From the NCBI RefSeq assembly GCF_030936135.1, contig NC_082595.1:107425334-107489333 (forward strand): a DNA stretch of 64,000 nucleotides. The letters run 5' to 3'. Source of the stretch: Gavia stellata (lineage: Eukaryota; Chordata; Aves; Gaviiformes; Gaviidae). Position numbers and translations under genes: made by a program. Each line of letters opens with the position of its first letter. Position 1 is the stretch's first letter. The notes beneath the pieces are model-generated. The model saw only the letters and a program-made list of their open reading frames with translations, had not been told where the DNA came from and did not search any database. Below are positions 1 to 13,599 of the stretch, one piece after another.

Positions 1-894
1 CACACCATCCCAGTTTCAGATGAAAAGTTTCACAGGGCTTTGGGGGCATTGTATGGGAAATGCTCAAACTCTGCAGTGCGTCAGAGGTGCTGCAAACTTG
101 AAGGTTTAGCATTCAGATTTTCTGCAGCATCTGCAGTCCCTTTTAATAGGCTGGTCATGGCCACTGCCCATCCCAGATCGAAGGAGCAGTCCCAGCTTTA
201 GCAGAATGACTCGCAGTTAAGACAAGTGCAGAGAGCAACTTCTGGTATTTCTTAGAGAAGATAAAGCCTTGCAAAAAGCCCATCTTACCAATTTCTCATT
301 TAATGATTCCTGTTGCAATGACTTAGCCTTTTGTTTGCCATGTACGAACACTATCATCTCTTTATGACCTCCTGTCGTTTCATCTTGCAGTGTAGACTTT
401 TAAGAGCCTCTCATATATTATTATGTAAAAAAATGCTTACCTTTAATTCCTAGTAGTTTCTTCCATATCTTAGCACTGGCATTTAGATTTGAGATAAAAT
501 ACCTGTTAGCATTTCACCTTTTAAAATAGTTATTTGGTAATTTTGTAGGTGAAGGGGGTTGCATTACTCCTAGTAGCGCACATGCTACAGCTTTGCTTAC
601 TCTATTTCTTTTTTTTTTTTTTAAATGTTCCTACAAACTGGATTTTCCTTTGTTTTCCGCAAGTTTCAGTGTTTCTCACCGTGTACCCTAATACACATTC
701 TTGCAGCGATTTTGTTCCTTTAATCAGTTTACTTTGGTTTATATTCCTTGCAGCACACTGAGCGATCCATTTCCGTACATATAGGTGTATTAAGCTTGTT
801 ATTTTTCAGATTTGTTTCTTTTTATTTTGCTGGAGACCACCTACTTTGTTTTCAACTCTTGTTCATAACCTTGCAATAAACCTCTTTCTTTCAG
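1..894 (+). other. SUPT3H intron, 3' part
   Basis: Non-coding sequence before the first visible SUPT3H exon. It is AT-rich, with a T run near 608-623 and the pyrimidine-rich acceptor tract just before 895. I see no recognisable repeat or exon. The 70-codon open frame at 549-761 looks like chance and is interrupted by the T run. Confidence 0.8.
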
Positions 895-979
895 GTTTTC
901 CTTAGGAGATGCTCGCAGGCCGCTCCATGAAACTGCAATACTGGTGGAAGACGTCGTCCACACGCAGCTGATCAATTTG
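895..979 (+). CDS. SUPT3H: SUPT3H internal coding exon (first visible), start of histone fold
   Basis: Internal exon of the SPT3 homologue, a histone-fold subunit of SAGA/STAGA-type complexes that helps deliver TBP to promoters in the nucleus. After one base completing an upstream codon, it encodes 28 residues running [20 protein letters not shown] and ending in QLINL, which I recognise as the start of the SPT3 histone-fold region (TFIID-18kDa/SPT3 family). The acceptor is a strong pyrimidine tract ending CTTTCTTTCAG at 884-894; the donor GTAAGA starts at 980. The exon is 85 bp, enters with one base of a split codon and leaves in phase 0, joining directly to the exon at 49372 (LINL then LQQAAE). 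The start codon and N-terminal residues must lie on upstream exons outside the window. The call rests on recalled family sequence, not on an alignment, but the match is close to residue-for-residue with the human protein. Confidence 0.96.
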
Positions 980-1978
980 GTAAGAAAATAACTTACAAAA
1001 TACTCTTCACTCTAAAACTCCTTGAAACAGCATGAAATTTTCCTGATCACGTGACTAATAACAGATTGTTCTGTTTTTCAAATAAAACATAGAGACTGAG
1101 GGTGATGTTCTGTCCTCAGTAATGTGCAGAAGCTACTCTTAGGCTTGCAGATGGAGTGTGTGCACTTTGCTTATGGTTACACACTGTATTTGTGTGATAT
1201 CTGCAACCCCACCTAACCTTGGGAATAAAGCTGTTGTATTCTTTTCTTAAAAATTTCAAATTGTTAAAAAGAAAAAAGTGGCTAGTAAACTGAAGACCTC
1301 ATTGCTAATTTTTTTCTTTTCTAGTATTTGTGTTAATGCATGATTGGCGTAATATTTGTGTTCTAATATTCTTACTATTTGATGTTTTGGTTTCTGTCAA
1401 AAAATAATGCAGAACTATTGAATATTTTTCCATATTGAAAGCCAGTGAAATTGTTGTATAAATGAGGCTGTTTCAAATCTCGTCTGTCAGAAGCAGTTCT
1501 AAATTTGAACCTCTCCATAGTTTTTAATGAAAGTTCAACACCACCTCTTAAGAAATCAACAACGGTATTTTACACTGTGGCATGAACCTGCTGTCTGACG
1601 TTTTGTACACAAAGGTATACTCTTATACGTCACCTGTAGCTTGGGAAGCATAACAAATGGTTTTTTTCTTATTATAGTGATTCTTCAAATGAAATTACCA
1701 GCATGTATGGGTATGCACATGATATGGAACTAATGTATATAAATAATACTAATACATATTATGACTAATATTTACATAGGATGAGTCCCTGGATCAGCTA
1801 GACCTTTGAGCTGCAAGTTCCTAGATCTTTTCTCTGTAATGAAGGGCTCATTATAGAAAGCAGCAATCAGAAGGTTTTTTTAAGTTTCAAGCTGGGTTCT
1901 GTTACTGCATTAACTAGAATGAAAACCTTTTGTAAACTGAGAAAATTCAGAATGGGACAGAACACATATTAGAAATAC

Positions 1979-2086
1979 CGTATATGTGTGTCTGTATATA
2001 TAAAGTATATACAAATATAAAATATATATATAATATTTATATATTATATATAGAATTATTTAAAAATAAAAATATAATATAAAAAT
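1979..2086. repeat. AT-rich low-complexity stretch
   Basis: About 108 bases made almost only of A and T, with runs of TA dinucleotides (TATATATATAAT and similar) and A-rich segments. It directly abuts the GC-richer block that begins near 2087, giving a very sharp composition change. Confidence 0.8.
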
Positions 2087-2410
2087 CCTCCCCCTGCCCA
2101 CTGTTTGCCTGCAGGCAGGTGCTGTCCTTCAGCTTCACGTTTAATCCAGCAACCTTTCGGTGGCTTCCTGAGTCGCAGCAAACACTTTGGGGTCCCTTCC
2201 AGCTCCGGGTAGTTTCTTTCTGCTCATACCTCTGAAGCCTGGCGGTGTGTCCCTGCCTCTGCAGGCTCCCGGAGTCTTTATGCTGCGGCTTCTTCGCTTA
2301 TTATGCTCCTCTTGGTCTGCCCCGAAAATGCCCTGTGGCTCCTGGGGAGGGGACAACCTCTCTTCCCTATCCGGAGGTTTCCCGCTCGTTAAACATGCTG
2401 CTCCGGGCAT
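2087..2410. other. GC-richer block of unknown origin
   Basis: Roughly 320 bases clearly richer in G and C than the surrounding intron. It contains a 12-bp perfect palindrome TGCCTGCAGGCA at 2106-2117 and stays open on both strands (89 codons on the - strand at 2141-2410; 77 codons on + at 2187-2420). I recognise no protein family in either frame. It may be a fragment of an old GC-rich mobile element or a regulatory block. Confidence 0.4.
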
Positions 2411-5400
2411 ATATTTGTAATTCTTATACTAGCTCAAACTACTACAAAATAACATTTTCTTTTTGTAATGACCTCCTTTAATTTGTGCAAACCGATGGCT
2501 GTGGCTTCACTCTTCCTTTAGCAATAATGTGGTGAAGAGTCTGTGCTTTTACGTCCCACCGAAGCTTAGCTGAGCTGAGCTTTGCAGCAAAACGTGCGTT
2601 TTGAGAAAATGCAACCTGCAGCCGTGTGGTCTTTGCACTTAAATCAAAGCCGGGCACTTATTTGGGGAACGGCCTTGACCCGGGGTTAACCCTGCGTGGG
2701 GTGTAGGAGCATGTACAATTTCCTGACAGAAGGAAGAATGGGAACGGAGCGGCAGATAAACAGCTTTTCTAACCTTTCCCCTCTGAGCCCAAGACAGCAC
2801 TTTATTTCTGAGGAAGTGAAAGTATCTTTAATAGCTCATTGCTTTGACCTCTGACATTCACATGCCGGAACTCTTAAATCAGGAGCTTTTTACATGCTCC
2901 GGACTTCTGATAGGGATTTTTGCACGTTTATCATCCTTAATAACTGCACATCCTTATTGAGCTGTTATTATGTATATATACTAAATTTTTACTTTAGATG
3001 TAGGTGTTCGTGTGGGTATATATCCAGTACTAGAAAAAAGCTATTTTTTATAATTGAAGCTGACTGCAGATGTAAATTTATTGCTTACTACCTGGATTTT
3101 GTCATATTACTCATGTTAATGGACTACAGAGTTCTCTTTATGTAATTTAATGATTTCTTCTCAAAATTCATGTCCATTTTGCCATCTGTAATACATGTAT
3201 AAGGCTAAACCACAGAAATTAATTCTATGCCTGCAATAAAGCTGGCGCGTTGCATACACCTTTCATAGTAAACATCTGTAAGAAGAGCTCACACTTGTTG
3301 ATTAAGTCCAGGTTTGAGCTTCTGAATGAAAAAGTAAGTTGCCAGCGTGATTACCTTTGATTGGTTGACTTTTGATATCTCGGAGGTTTATAGTTCCAGC
3401 TTCCTATTTTCAAAGTTGATCTGAACTCTATTAAATCAGGGTCTGGTTTGGACAGATTTATATGGTCACTGCTTCAAACCACTATATACTTCATGAGGTC
3501 GGGCTGTTACAGCAGATGACTGCACTAACAAGTCAAATTTTTGAAAAACAGACTTTTTTAAGTCTGCATCACATTTTATGATCGATTTTCTTTTTTTGTG
3601 TTTTGAACAATATGTACACTGCTTTACATTAGGTTAAATTCTGCTTAAAAGTATATACCAATGTATAGAAGGAAATGAGCATCTCCAGAGGATGATTCGC
3701 ATCATCCTAAAATTAGTTTCCAAGTCAGATGAGATTAATCTCCTGAGGAATTTATTTCCTCACTTGACTAATACAGGGATCCTTTGGTGGCTTGCTGGGG
3801 TTTGAATATCTAGGAGATAGGCATAAAAGTTGAGAGATAAATTCCATCCAGTTTGTGTCAGAATGCTAGCATGAGTTTGAATTTTTTTGCATATATTGTA
3901 ATTGTAATAAATGTTTTGTTATTTGCATATCGAGCAATATAAAACAAAAAACCCGCACCCTAGAATGAGAAAGTTGGGTACATTTTTTGTTCGAGCATAC
4001 TGTATTTGAAGAGCACAATGCATTGAAGTTTTAACTTGAAATCAAATTCACTGTTGACTGATAGTGTTTGTTTAGTAACTCATCTATATGTATTTATAGA
4101 TGCCTTAATATTACTCCTAAAACTGTATTTATTTATGTGTGCTAAGACTAGAGGTTCCAATCCAGGCTATATTGTTCTTTTTGGTTAAGCACAAGTAGTA
4201 GATGTCTGTTACCAGGAAAATTGTGCCTACAAAAAAGATTCAACGGAGCATGCAAAAATATGTTAATCAGAAGGGCACGAGCCTTTAAATTACTTACCAT
4301 TTGAAGTGGAAAGAGGCCTCTTTTAGTTCGTTCTTTCATCATATCCAATACAATTTGCATGTGCGATAAAAAGGTTTTGAAGCATCATCTTCTATGATAA
4401 TCTATTAATATCTATTCAGACCCTTAGAAAGGGAACTCAGAGATCCTGCTTTAGGACAGATCAATATTATTCAGCACTTTGTCAAGAAAAAGAGGCTGTA
4501 ACTAAGAGAATGGAATAGGAACTTTTCTTGGTTATTAAACTACTGTTGAGAGGTTTGGCGTCAAAATAGCTGAAGTCTTGCACATACACAGATGCAAAAA
4601 CATCTGGAAACTGTTTCATGTAATATTTCGGAAAGAGGAAGAGTCTCTCCTCACCTTGACCATCTCTGTCCAGAGTTCTGTCATACTGGGCTGGGTAATA
4701 GAAAAATGTAGCATTATTAGACTGATATTAAAAATTAAAGATCTTTTTGCATCTTCTCTTGACAGTGCCATAGCTCTATGTTCGTGCTTCAGATGTCATG
4801 TTCAAAGGCTAATAGACAATAAGATCATGATGTGCTACTTAAATCACAAAAGCTATTAAGACGTTACCTCTCTTGGGCTGGGAATGTATCGGGTGGGCAT
4901 TTATTATCAGAGTGAACTACAAGCAGTTTACTCTCTAGGCATGCTGAATATGGTAGTAGTAGTACAGACACCTGCTTTCACAGAATTTGGTTATTCAATT
5001 TAGCGCTAGATCTGAACTTCAGTCCTTTATGTTTTATTTCTGAGATACTGAATGGCGTCTGGGAAGAGAGTAGATATGTTTTTCCCCAGTGACAGACATG
5101 TTAGCAGTAGTAAGGAGTTCAGCAAGGGGATATGAAAAATTACACATATGCACACCAAAAATACAAATGTGCTTATAAACAGCAGAGCCCAGAAGTCCCT
5201 ACCTACTGGTGAGTAACCTTTTCTGTCCATGAAAGACTGCCTGCTCAGAGGAAAGGCCACAGCTCATTGCAACAGCCTTGGACTGCATCCTGTAAATGTT
5301 TTCTCCGCTGGAATTCTTTGTAAAGTGTGATAAGTCATTGCGGAGACTGTCATGAATGATAGAATTAATGTTAATAGAGTTGTGGTTTACTCCCTGTCAG

Positions 5401-7127
5401 CTAAAGTGTGTCTGCTAGAAGATGGACTCTGATCTCTTCAATTGATGTCAAACAATTTAAGTCAAACCCACTTGGTTGGCTTTTTTTAGAATGCAGTAGC
5501 GTCAACTTCAAGGATCTTCAGTTGCCCAAAATCATGTTGTACATGGTATCTGTTAGGACTGTTCTGATCACTTACTTTTGTCTTCCTATAGAAGAATTTA
5601 ATTTCATAGAACTTGTGCTGCTACCTAATACTTATGAACATTCCACTCTTGCTTCCTTTGTAGGAGCATGGTTTGGGTCTCGTGTTACCTGTATGCATAT
5701 ACGAACACCTTGTGTGTACACACAGACAATTTAAATTTTCTCTGGTTTATTACTATTGGAAATTAGTTGTCTTTTACACAGATAATATAGCTAATTCAGA
5801 ATCAGTCCTTTGGTCTCAACTGAAGCGCAGAACATGGGTCAGCAGGGGAATAATCTATACTGGAAAACAGATTATTTTAAATTGTGGCAGTAATTCATAG
5901 GTAGAACACTTACAGTGAGATTCAGAGATTCAGCAGTATGTCACGTCCTGAGTAAGTCCGTAGTAAATCCATGCTGTGGAGTGAATTGCTTTTTATAGTA
6001 GGGACTTAAAGATTGGGTAGTCATTTGCCACAACTAGGAAAAGGAATGGTGAAAATACAGGGACAAGCGTAAGGATAGGTTTACTGATACGAAATGCTAA
6101 ATACTTAATCATGATCAGCGTGAATTTTATATTTTAAAGGGCTGTACATTTTCTGGATGAACGCAGTGTGCTTTCTTTGCTTCCCAGCTTTATTCCTGCA
6201 GCTGTTAACCATTTTATTGCAGTTTAAAACGAAAGGAGAAGGAGGAGGGAAAACTCACCTTCACTTGCGCATCCAGAGAAAACGACAATGGCAATGGGAG
6301 AGAGGAGAAGGAAAAATGAGGATTTAAACAGAAACAGGGATAGAGCTTTCTTGTTCTTTACAGCCTTGCTCCTGCAGATTTTTTTTTAAAAACCAAATCA
6401 CACTCATTATTCATTCACAAACTGGATTAGTCATTTTAATGTATGTAACCTCTGCGCTGTTCTGAAATCATACAGTTACAGGTTTGCTTACTGGGTTTTT
6501 GAACTGTTAAGACTTGTAACCCTTATATACGTAATTGTAGAATTTCTGGCATTCCTTTTAAAAAAGAAAAAATTGAAACCAGCTCCTTCATTAACAGAAA
6601 TTGCCCACTGATAAAAACAAACAGTGTGAAGCACTGTTCACGCTTAATCCCAAAGTTACCTGCAACTGTCACTTACGCCACCCTAGTAACGGGAAAAGTC
6701 CTTGTTTTATGAGTCTGTTTTAAAGCAGTAATAAAGTTTCCTGTGCAGGACATTAATTAGAGGGGTTATCAAAATAAGACAAACTAATATAATTTGTGAT
6801 TGTACAAAATAAAGGAAGTTGAGGGTACCATAGGGACCTAATGAATCACAGGATGGAAACAATCTTCTGGCTAACTAAACATTCAGACTTTGTACGAAGT
6901 CATAGGGTGTATATACAACTCAGCAAACCGGAACACGCTGTGTGTTTACATGAATGGGATAAAGGAGTTCACAAAAACCATCTGGGAAAAATCCTTCGAC
7001 TATTCATTCTGTTCCTGCTGTAGAGTAAATTCAACAACATGCATACATTTGCAGCAAGCGCATGGCACACCTGCCTGGAAGAAATCAAACTGGAAAATAA
7101 GTCTGTAATATAAAAAATTCCCTGGGT

Positions 7128-8664
7128 AGCAGCTATGGGACCGGATGGGATCCACCCTAGGGGACTGAGGGAGCTGGTGGAAGAGCTCATCAAACCACTT
7201 TCCATCATCTACCGGCAGTCCTGGCTAACCGAGGAGGTCCCAGTTGACTGGAGCTTAGCAAAAGTGATGCCCATCTACAAGAAGGGCTGGAAGGAGGATC
7301 TGGTGAACTACAGGCCTGTCAGCCTGACCTCCGTGTCGGGGAAGATTATGGAGCAGATCATCTTGAGTGCCATCAAACGGCACGCACAGGACAACCAGGC
7401 AATCAGGCCCAGTCAGCACGGGTTTATGAAAGGCAGGTCCTGCTTGACCAACCTGATCTCCTTCTATGACAAAGTGACCTGCTTAGTGGATGAGGGAAGG
7501 GCTGTGGATATAGTCTACCTAGACTTTAGTAAAGCCTTTGACACTGTTTCCCACAGTATTCTCCTGGAGAAAGTGACTGCTCATGGCTTGGACGGGCGCA
7601 CCCTTCACTGCGTAAAATCTGGCTGGACGGCCAGGCCCAGAAAGTTGTGGTGAATGGGGTTAAATCCAATTGGTGGCCAGTCACAAGCGGAGTCCCCCAG
7701 GGCTCAGTACTGGGGCCGGTCTTGTTTAATATCTTTATTGATGATCTGGATGAGGGGGTTGAGTGCACCCTCAACAAGTTTGCAGACGACACCAAGTTGG
7801 GTGGGAGTGTTGATCTGCTGGAGGGTCGGAAGGCTCTGCAGAGGGATCTGGACAGGCTGGATCGATGGGCTGAGACCAATTGTATGAGGTTCAACAAGGC
7901 CAAGTGCCGGGTCCTGCACTTGGGTCACAACAACCCCATGCAACGCTACAGGCTTGGGGACGAGTGGCTGGAAAGCTGCCCCGCAGAAAAGGACCTGGGG
8001 GTGTTGGTCGACACCCGGCTGAATATGAGCCAGCAGTGTGCCCAGGTGGCCAAGAAGGCCAACGCCATCCTGGCCTGTATCAGACAGAGTGTGGCCAGCA
8101 GGAGCAGGGAGGGGATCGTGCCCCTGTACTCGGCGCTGGTGAGGCCGCACCTCGAATGCTGTGTTCAGTTTTGGGCCCCTCACTCCAAGAAGGACATTGA
8201 GGTGCTGGAGTGTGTCCAGAGAAGGGCGACGAAGCTGGTGAGGGGTCTGGAGCACAAGTCTGATGAGGAGCGGCTGAGGGAGCTGGGGTTGTTCAGTCTG
8301 GAGAAGAGGAGGCTGAGGGGAGACCTCATCGCTCTCTACAACTACCTGAAAGGAGGTTGTGGTGAGGTGGGTGTTAGTCTCTTCTCCCAAGTGACAAGTG
8401 GTAGGACAAGAGGAAATAGCCTCAGGTTGCATCAGGGGAGATTTAGATTGAATATTAGGAAAAATTCATCGAAAGTGTTGTCAAGTGTTGGAGCAGGCTG
8501 CCCAGAGAAGCAGTTGAGTCCCCATCCCTGGAGGTATTTACAAGACGTGTGGATGAGGTGCGCAGAGACATGGTCTAGTGGTGGACTTGGCAGTGATAGG
8601 TTACCGGCTGGACTTGATGATCTTAAAGGTCCTTTCCAACCTAAATGATTCTATGATTCTATGA
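7128..8664 (+). mobile_element. CR1 LINE, 5'-truncated, with near-intact reverse transcriptase
   Basis: Non-LTR retrotransposon of the CR1 family, covering the reverse-transcriptase domain, the C-terminal region and the 3' tail. Visible landmarks in order: GPDGIHPR near 7138, YRPVSLTS near 7310, motif A DFSKAFD at 7522-7542, [11 protein letters not shown] near 7686-7718, the catalytic motif FADD at 7779-7790, and the C-terminal RPHLE and [11 protein letters not shown] segments near 8145-8240. The + frame from 7135 is lost near 7615-7620, where one base appears to be missing, and it continues in another frame to a stop at 8648. The element ends with ATTCTATGATTCTATG at 8648-8663, the standard CR1 terminus. 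The endonuclease domain and 5' end are absent, as usual for CR1. It is inserted in sense in the SUPT3H intron, and the long open frames suggest a fairly young copy. Confidence 0.95.
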
Positions 8665-11600
8665 ATGTGCATTTATTAGCATTTCCCGTGCGTGATGGAA
8701 AAGACTTTATCTCTAGCAAGCGGTTTTTAATTTTTCTCTGTGCATTTACATCATTTAAATGTGGTCAATATTTAGATTATGTTATTGCATTGGTGGGAGT
8801 CAGGTGGTTTTGTCTTTTTTTTTTTTTTAAATGAAATAGTCTCTGACAATTTTTGCGGTTGCTGTTCTCGAAATTGATTTTGGACAATTTGTATTGTTTA
8901 ATTTTTTGAAGGATTTTTGTGCAACTCTAAAAGAAAGGGCTCTTTTCTAAGGAAACATTTTTGTTGAATTTGCAGACTAGTAGAGTACATTTTGTTGTTT
9001 TGAGTATATTTTTTTTCTATACTACAAAAAAATTTGACTAGACTCAACCCATTCACCGCCATTCTCGAGATCAAATGCTATTACTCCTGTACCGAAGGAG
9101 CTCAGTGGCAGTGTGTCTGTCATTTCTGTGTGAAGGTGGCACTGGTGCCACATCAGGCACAACACACTGTTTTCTCAATTTCTTGTTAAAAAAAAAAAAA
9201 TTTTTTTCTTTTCTAGTATTTCTTGATTGGCAAAGACTTGCTTTTATATTACTTAAGCAAATGGACAGCATTTTGTCTTTAATATATTAAGAGTATTATA
9301 AAATGTCTTTTAAGGAGATGTTTTATGGAATATTTAAATTGGAAACAAAGTCTTTTGTCTGACTTTTGATGAAGTCTGGCCTTTTCTTCATTGGTAATTT
9401 ATATGAAAGGTGATGTCCTCACTTTTCTACTCTAATACTGTCTACGACTTGTTCACCGTATTCAGACATATTTATTCTAAAGCACAGAATCTACTTCAGG
9501 AGACAGTTCACGAGTGCAGTCAGGGATTCTGGGCTCTCTTTGTGCTATCGCTTAAGATGAGAAAGCTCTTACTTGGTCAGATGTTTTCTTTCCCATGGAT
9601 CTTTCTGCAGAGTCAACATGTGCTATGAGACAGAGCTGCTGCTTTTTGCCTGGTCATGCAGAGATGCTGCTCAGCATCCAGTGGTGATGCACTTCGCTGA
9701 TCTAAAAAGTGGAAAGACTAAGTTACTATTACTAAGAACCCTAAAAAAAACAAACAGAAGGAAATGAATAATTATGCCCACATAATTGTAGCAACGTGTT
9801 CAATAGTGAAGAAAAAAAATCCAAGTCGTTGACTAGGTTGAATGGAAAAAGCCATGGGATCAATGGTTAAAGATTGTCTTGTAGTGCGTACAAAATACAA
9901 AGAGTGAAGGTAGTGCAGGCAGCTGTAATCCCGGCATTTCCCGGTTTTCTGTGTCAGTCTTTGGCCCTTTAATAACAATGATAGAGATTTATGTGTGTTG
10001 TACATGTATGCATACGTATGTGTCTATGTATACAGGTCTGTTTTTTTCCACCGTTAACACATCAGATTCCTGTTCAGGCTCTTGAGCAAGAGAAATTAAG
10101 TATGCATGAAATTTCACTCATGAGGGCTTTGGAATCTATGGCATTCTTAAATATATATGTATTCAATTACCTTGCCTTCTGGGGCTTTTATGAATCAACT
10201 GATAAGCTGATCCCAGCCCGAGTTTCCAAAATACAAATACATCCTCTATTTAATTTTTATATATACTGTTAGGACTATAGCATAGATTAATGGCTATTGA
10301 AATCTTGGATGAGCTGAGATGAGCTGAGACATTCAGTGTACAGATGCACAGTGTCCAGGGTGTGTTGGCTGCTTATATTGATGTCACTTAGTATTTTGCT
10401 GGAGCGCTATGAAAGTCTATGTGATTAGCTCACTAGAAAAGAACAAATGAAAAAGTTAAGAAGTTGAAGAGTAATCATGAGGTTTTTATCGCACAATATG
10501 ATGCACTCTGGTAAATCAGTATTTTGCCAATGGTTTTACTCTCTAGTCTCCTTTATTGAAAGTGTTTATGATGGAACAAGCTTTTGTCAACAGTGTTTTT
10601 GGCATAGCCTAAAAAACATCTCAAATAATTTAGCTGTTTCTGGGTTGAAATGAAGTAGCAATCTTTCTTTTTGTCTGTGAAAAATCATAATTTCATCCCA
10701 AGCTGCAGAAGTCAAATGGAAAAATTATATTCCGGGTTTCATTCTTTCTTCAACTTGTTTGTATGATGTAAATGGAATATTATAAGTATATGAACATGTG
10801 ATAAAGTCCATATCTGCACACAAAGACCCTTCTCATCTAGCAGTCTGATTCTGGCAGCAATTAGTAAACTAAATGAAAAGAATCTGAAATTTATCAGTGG
10901 TGTGCAACACATGGATATTTGATTAGGAAGATGGACCTCAAGACAACTTTCAAAAGCATCTGTGTATCTTTGAAATCATCTCCAGAATCCAATAAACATT
11001 GGGGTTTTAATTATTATTTTTATCATCTTACTTGCTTTGTTTCAAATAATTGTCCAAATATGTTAGCTGTCAGTGCCTGGTGGACGGTTATTTTCCTTCT
11101 GCTTTTTCTCTCAGATCCTGAGTGGATTCACCTGAAGAAACATAAAGGCAAACAAATATATTTTTCCATGCCTGACATAATGATGCCAGATCATCTTTTG
11201 TGTCAGGGGAGATAAATGGGTACTTCTAGGATGTGACTCCTTGTCTCCTAAAGTAGATTTTTAACATTCTGGCCGTCCATTTAATATCTGGACTTCTTAA
11301 GTGAAGTGGGGAAGCATCTCACCTCTATGACTTTCGGCACTAGCTTTCTATTTTTGATATTTTGTTTTTCATTGATTCTGTAACAAAACTGTAAACTTGA
11401 AGTTGTGAAAGACACAAACTGATTTATGGATGTCTGTGGCGAAAAAAGAGTAGTGTTAAATTCTGCATGGTCTTTAAGTGTAACTCGTAAACCTTAAAGG
11501 TCATCTCAGAGTGTTTAACAGAGCAAATTCATTGTAGTTTTTAAATCACCTTATCTGATTTCAAGCAAACCTGGTAGTTTCAGAATAACATTTTTTAGGA

Positions 11601-13599
11601 AGATTGGCTTGTTAACAGTGTTATGCAGTTACAAGGAAATGTGGTCACAGCTGGTTCTGGTTTCTTAGCTAATCCACCTGATTGGAAACAACAGGTTTTT
11701 GATATTTTTCCATTTCTTACACTGACACCTAGTGTTCAGAGGTCTTGAGTTTCTAATACTGCACTTTGTTATTAATAGATAACTGTCGATACCGAAGTTC
11801 TCCACCTTTGTCAACATCTTCCGTATCTGTTCTTCTTCGAAAGAAAACAAGAACTGAAGGCAAAGGTGTTACCGTCATTCAGAAAAATTTTACTTTGGAA
11901 ATACAAGAAGTACACCACTACTGGAAAACTTGGCAAAAGCTATTTTACTTTTTGAAGCACTGCATAATTTGTTTTCTTAATATTTAAGTGCTTTAGTTTT
12001 GGCAAATACAACTCTTTTGTGTCTGTAAGTGTCACTGGCCAACAAAAACAGTGATAACGGCAGAAGACGTTAGATCAGTATTTATTTAATTGTGGGGGAT
12101 GTCAACACTTTTTATTTCTGTGTTCTTTTATCTTCAAGCCACGAGGTCTACCTGATAGGAGTGTTGATGGCAGCACAGTCCTTGAGTGGACAGAAAATAA
12201 CTTATACACAAAAACTAGCACAAACAGTCTTTTATCTCAGACTTGCAAATAAATGGAGCAATCCAAGTACGGACTGTAACCCGTTCCTGACAAAGACAAC
12301 TGGCAGAGTAAAATTTGCTCTCTAACTCTTACACCTGTGATTTTGCTGTATGTTAACTGAAGATCTTTCATCATTTTAGATAATATATTAAGAATTTTGT
12401 GTGGCTGTATCGAAAAGTATCAATGAATTTTTGTGTTTTAGTGATGGGTTCCATAGAAAAGTGAAACATATTCAGGCATATTAAACTTATTCTTGATTAG
12501 ATCATTCTTCCCTTTTTCTTTTCATGACTTTTCCTGCAGGTGCACCAAAAAGCTGCCTTTCTGCACCAAGTTGTATGTGTTTTCAGTTTCCTATACACCT
12601 TGCCTTCTCAGAGAACCAGAAGGTAGTGACGATTCACTGAATACCCACCTAGATGATGGTCTGCTCTTGAGGAAGCCCTTGATTCTTACCCAATTTCTTA
12701 ACAGGCCAGAATTTAGCTGTAAAAACATTCTTTTCCCGTAAACTTTGGTAAACTGTCTTAGCCAGATGTCACAGTTGAATTCTACTACTTTAGGCTGAAG
12801 CTTTCCCTCCAGACATGTCTCTTTCCTTCCAGACCCATCGCCTGCACAGTCTGTAGATTCTTATGCTATTAAGACCCCAAATTGAAGGAAAAATAACTGT
12901 TTAAAAGAGCAGTGTGGCTGCTATAAGACTTTTTTGCACGAGGTGATGGAATTAGTGGCTTAGTCAGAGGAGGGCTTAAAGGAAATAAATTTGAGAAAAC
13001 ATGGCAGGAGCTCTGTACCAGTTGATACGGAGATGATCCTCTCTAAAAAGTGTATGCTTTACAGTCGATCTAATTCAGAAGAATTATTTTCAACACAGCT
13101 GTTAGGTACAGTGGACTCCGTGCAGTAGTTGCACCTGCGATTTACATAAATATTCCCAAACTCAGCTAGCCCTGTTTTCATAGACTCTTCCTTTAAATTA
13201 CAGCATATAATCTACCAGCTTAGACTGCCCATTTTCTTAAAGCTTGGGTAAAGGCATTGTACTTCTCTGTGTGCACATGGCGTATTAGGTACTATACTAC
13301 ATCGCTGCCTATCAATAGTTTCTATTCCTGTGAACCAGTCATAGTGTGCTGATCGGAGAAATAATCGGAGACAACAGAGAGAAATATTACTTGTAGCACA
13401 GAATTTATTTGCCTTCCTTCAGGCATTTATTTTCAGGGTGAGGTGAATTTGGACCCAGACTGCTGAGTTGTCTCTAGTGACTACAAAGGATGCGTTAGGT
13501 GACGAGCTCAGATGTAGACATCTATGTTTAGTCAGGTAACTCCCACCTGAGAGTGGTAGAGTCCCCATGACAAAACCCTCAAAGCAATCCCCCCCAAAA
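8665..13599 (+). other. SUPT3H large intron, segment without recognised genes
   Basis: AT-rich intron between the large CR1 and the L2 fossil. It holds an A13-T8 junction near 9188-9207, an alternating purine-pyrimidine tract at 9999-10023, and a short direct duplication of ATGAGCTGAG at 10309-10329. I see no exon or transposon that I can name. Confidence 0.7.
9999..10023. repeat. Alternating purine-pyrimidine tract
   Basis: Twenty-five bases alternate strictly between pyrimidine and purine, with CA/TG, TA and one CG step. Such tracts can form left-handed DNA under negative supercoiling; this is a sequence property, with no function shown. Confidence 0.6.

Larger units (their letters stand above)
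980..7127 (+). other. SUPT3H large intron, first segment
   Basis: Start of the 48.4-kb intron that separates the exons ending at 979 and starting at 49372. It holds an AT-rich low-complexity stretch (1979-2086) followed by a GC-richer block (2087-2410), both listed separately. The rest is ordinary AT-rich intron with no recognisable transposon or exon. Open frames at 4578-4859 and 5408-5734 have no recognisable domain and no splice-site support. Confidence 0.75.

Noticed and set aside
7704..8432. 242-codon open frame on the - strand
   Set aside because: It is the antisense shadow of the CR1 reverse-transcriptase coding strand.
11766..11900. Ser-rich protein-like stretch considered as an exon
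   Set aside because: No convincing donor site downstream and no recognisable homology.
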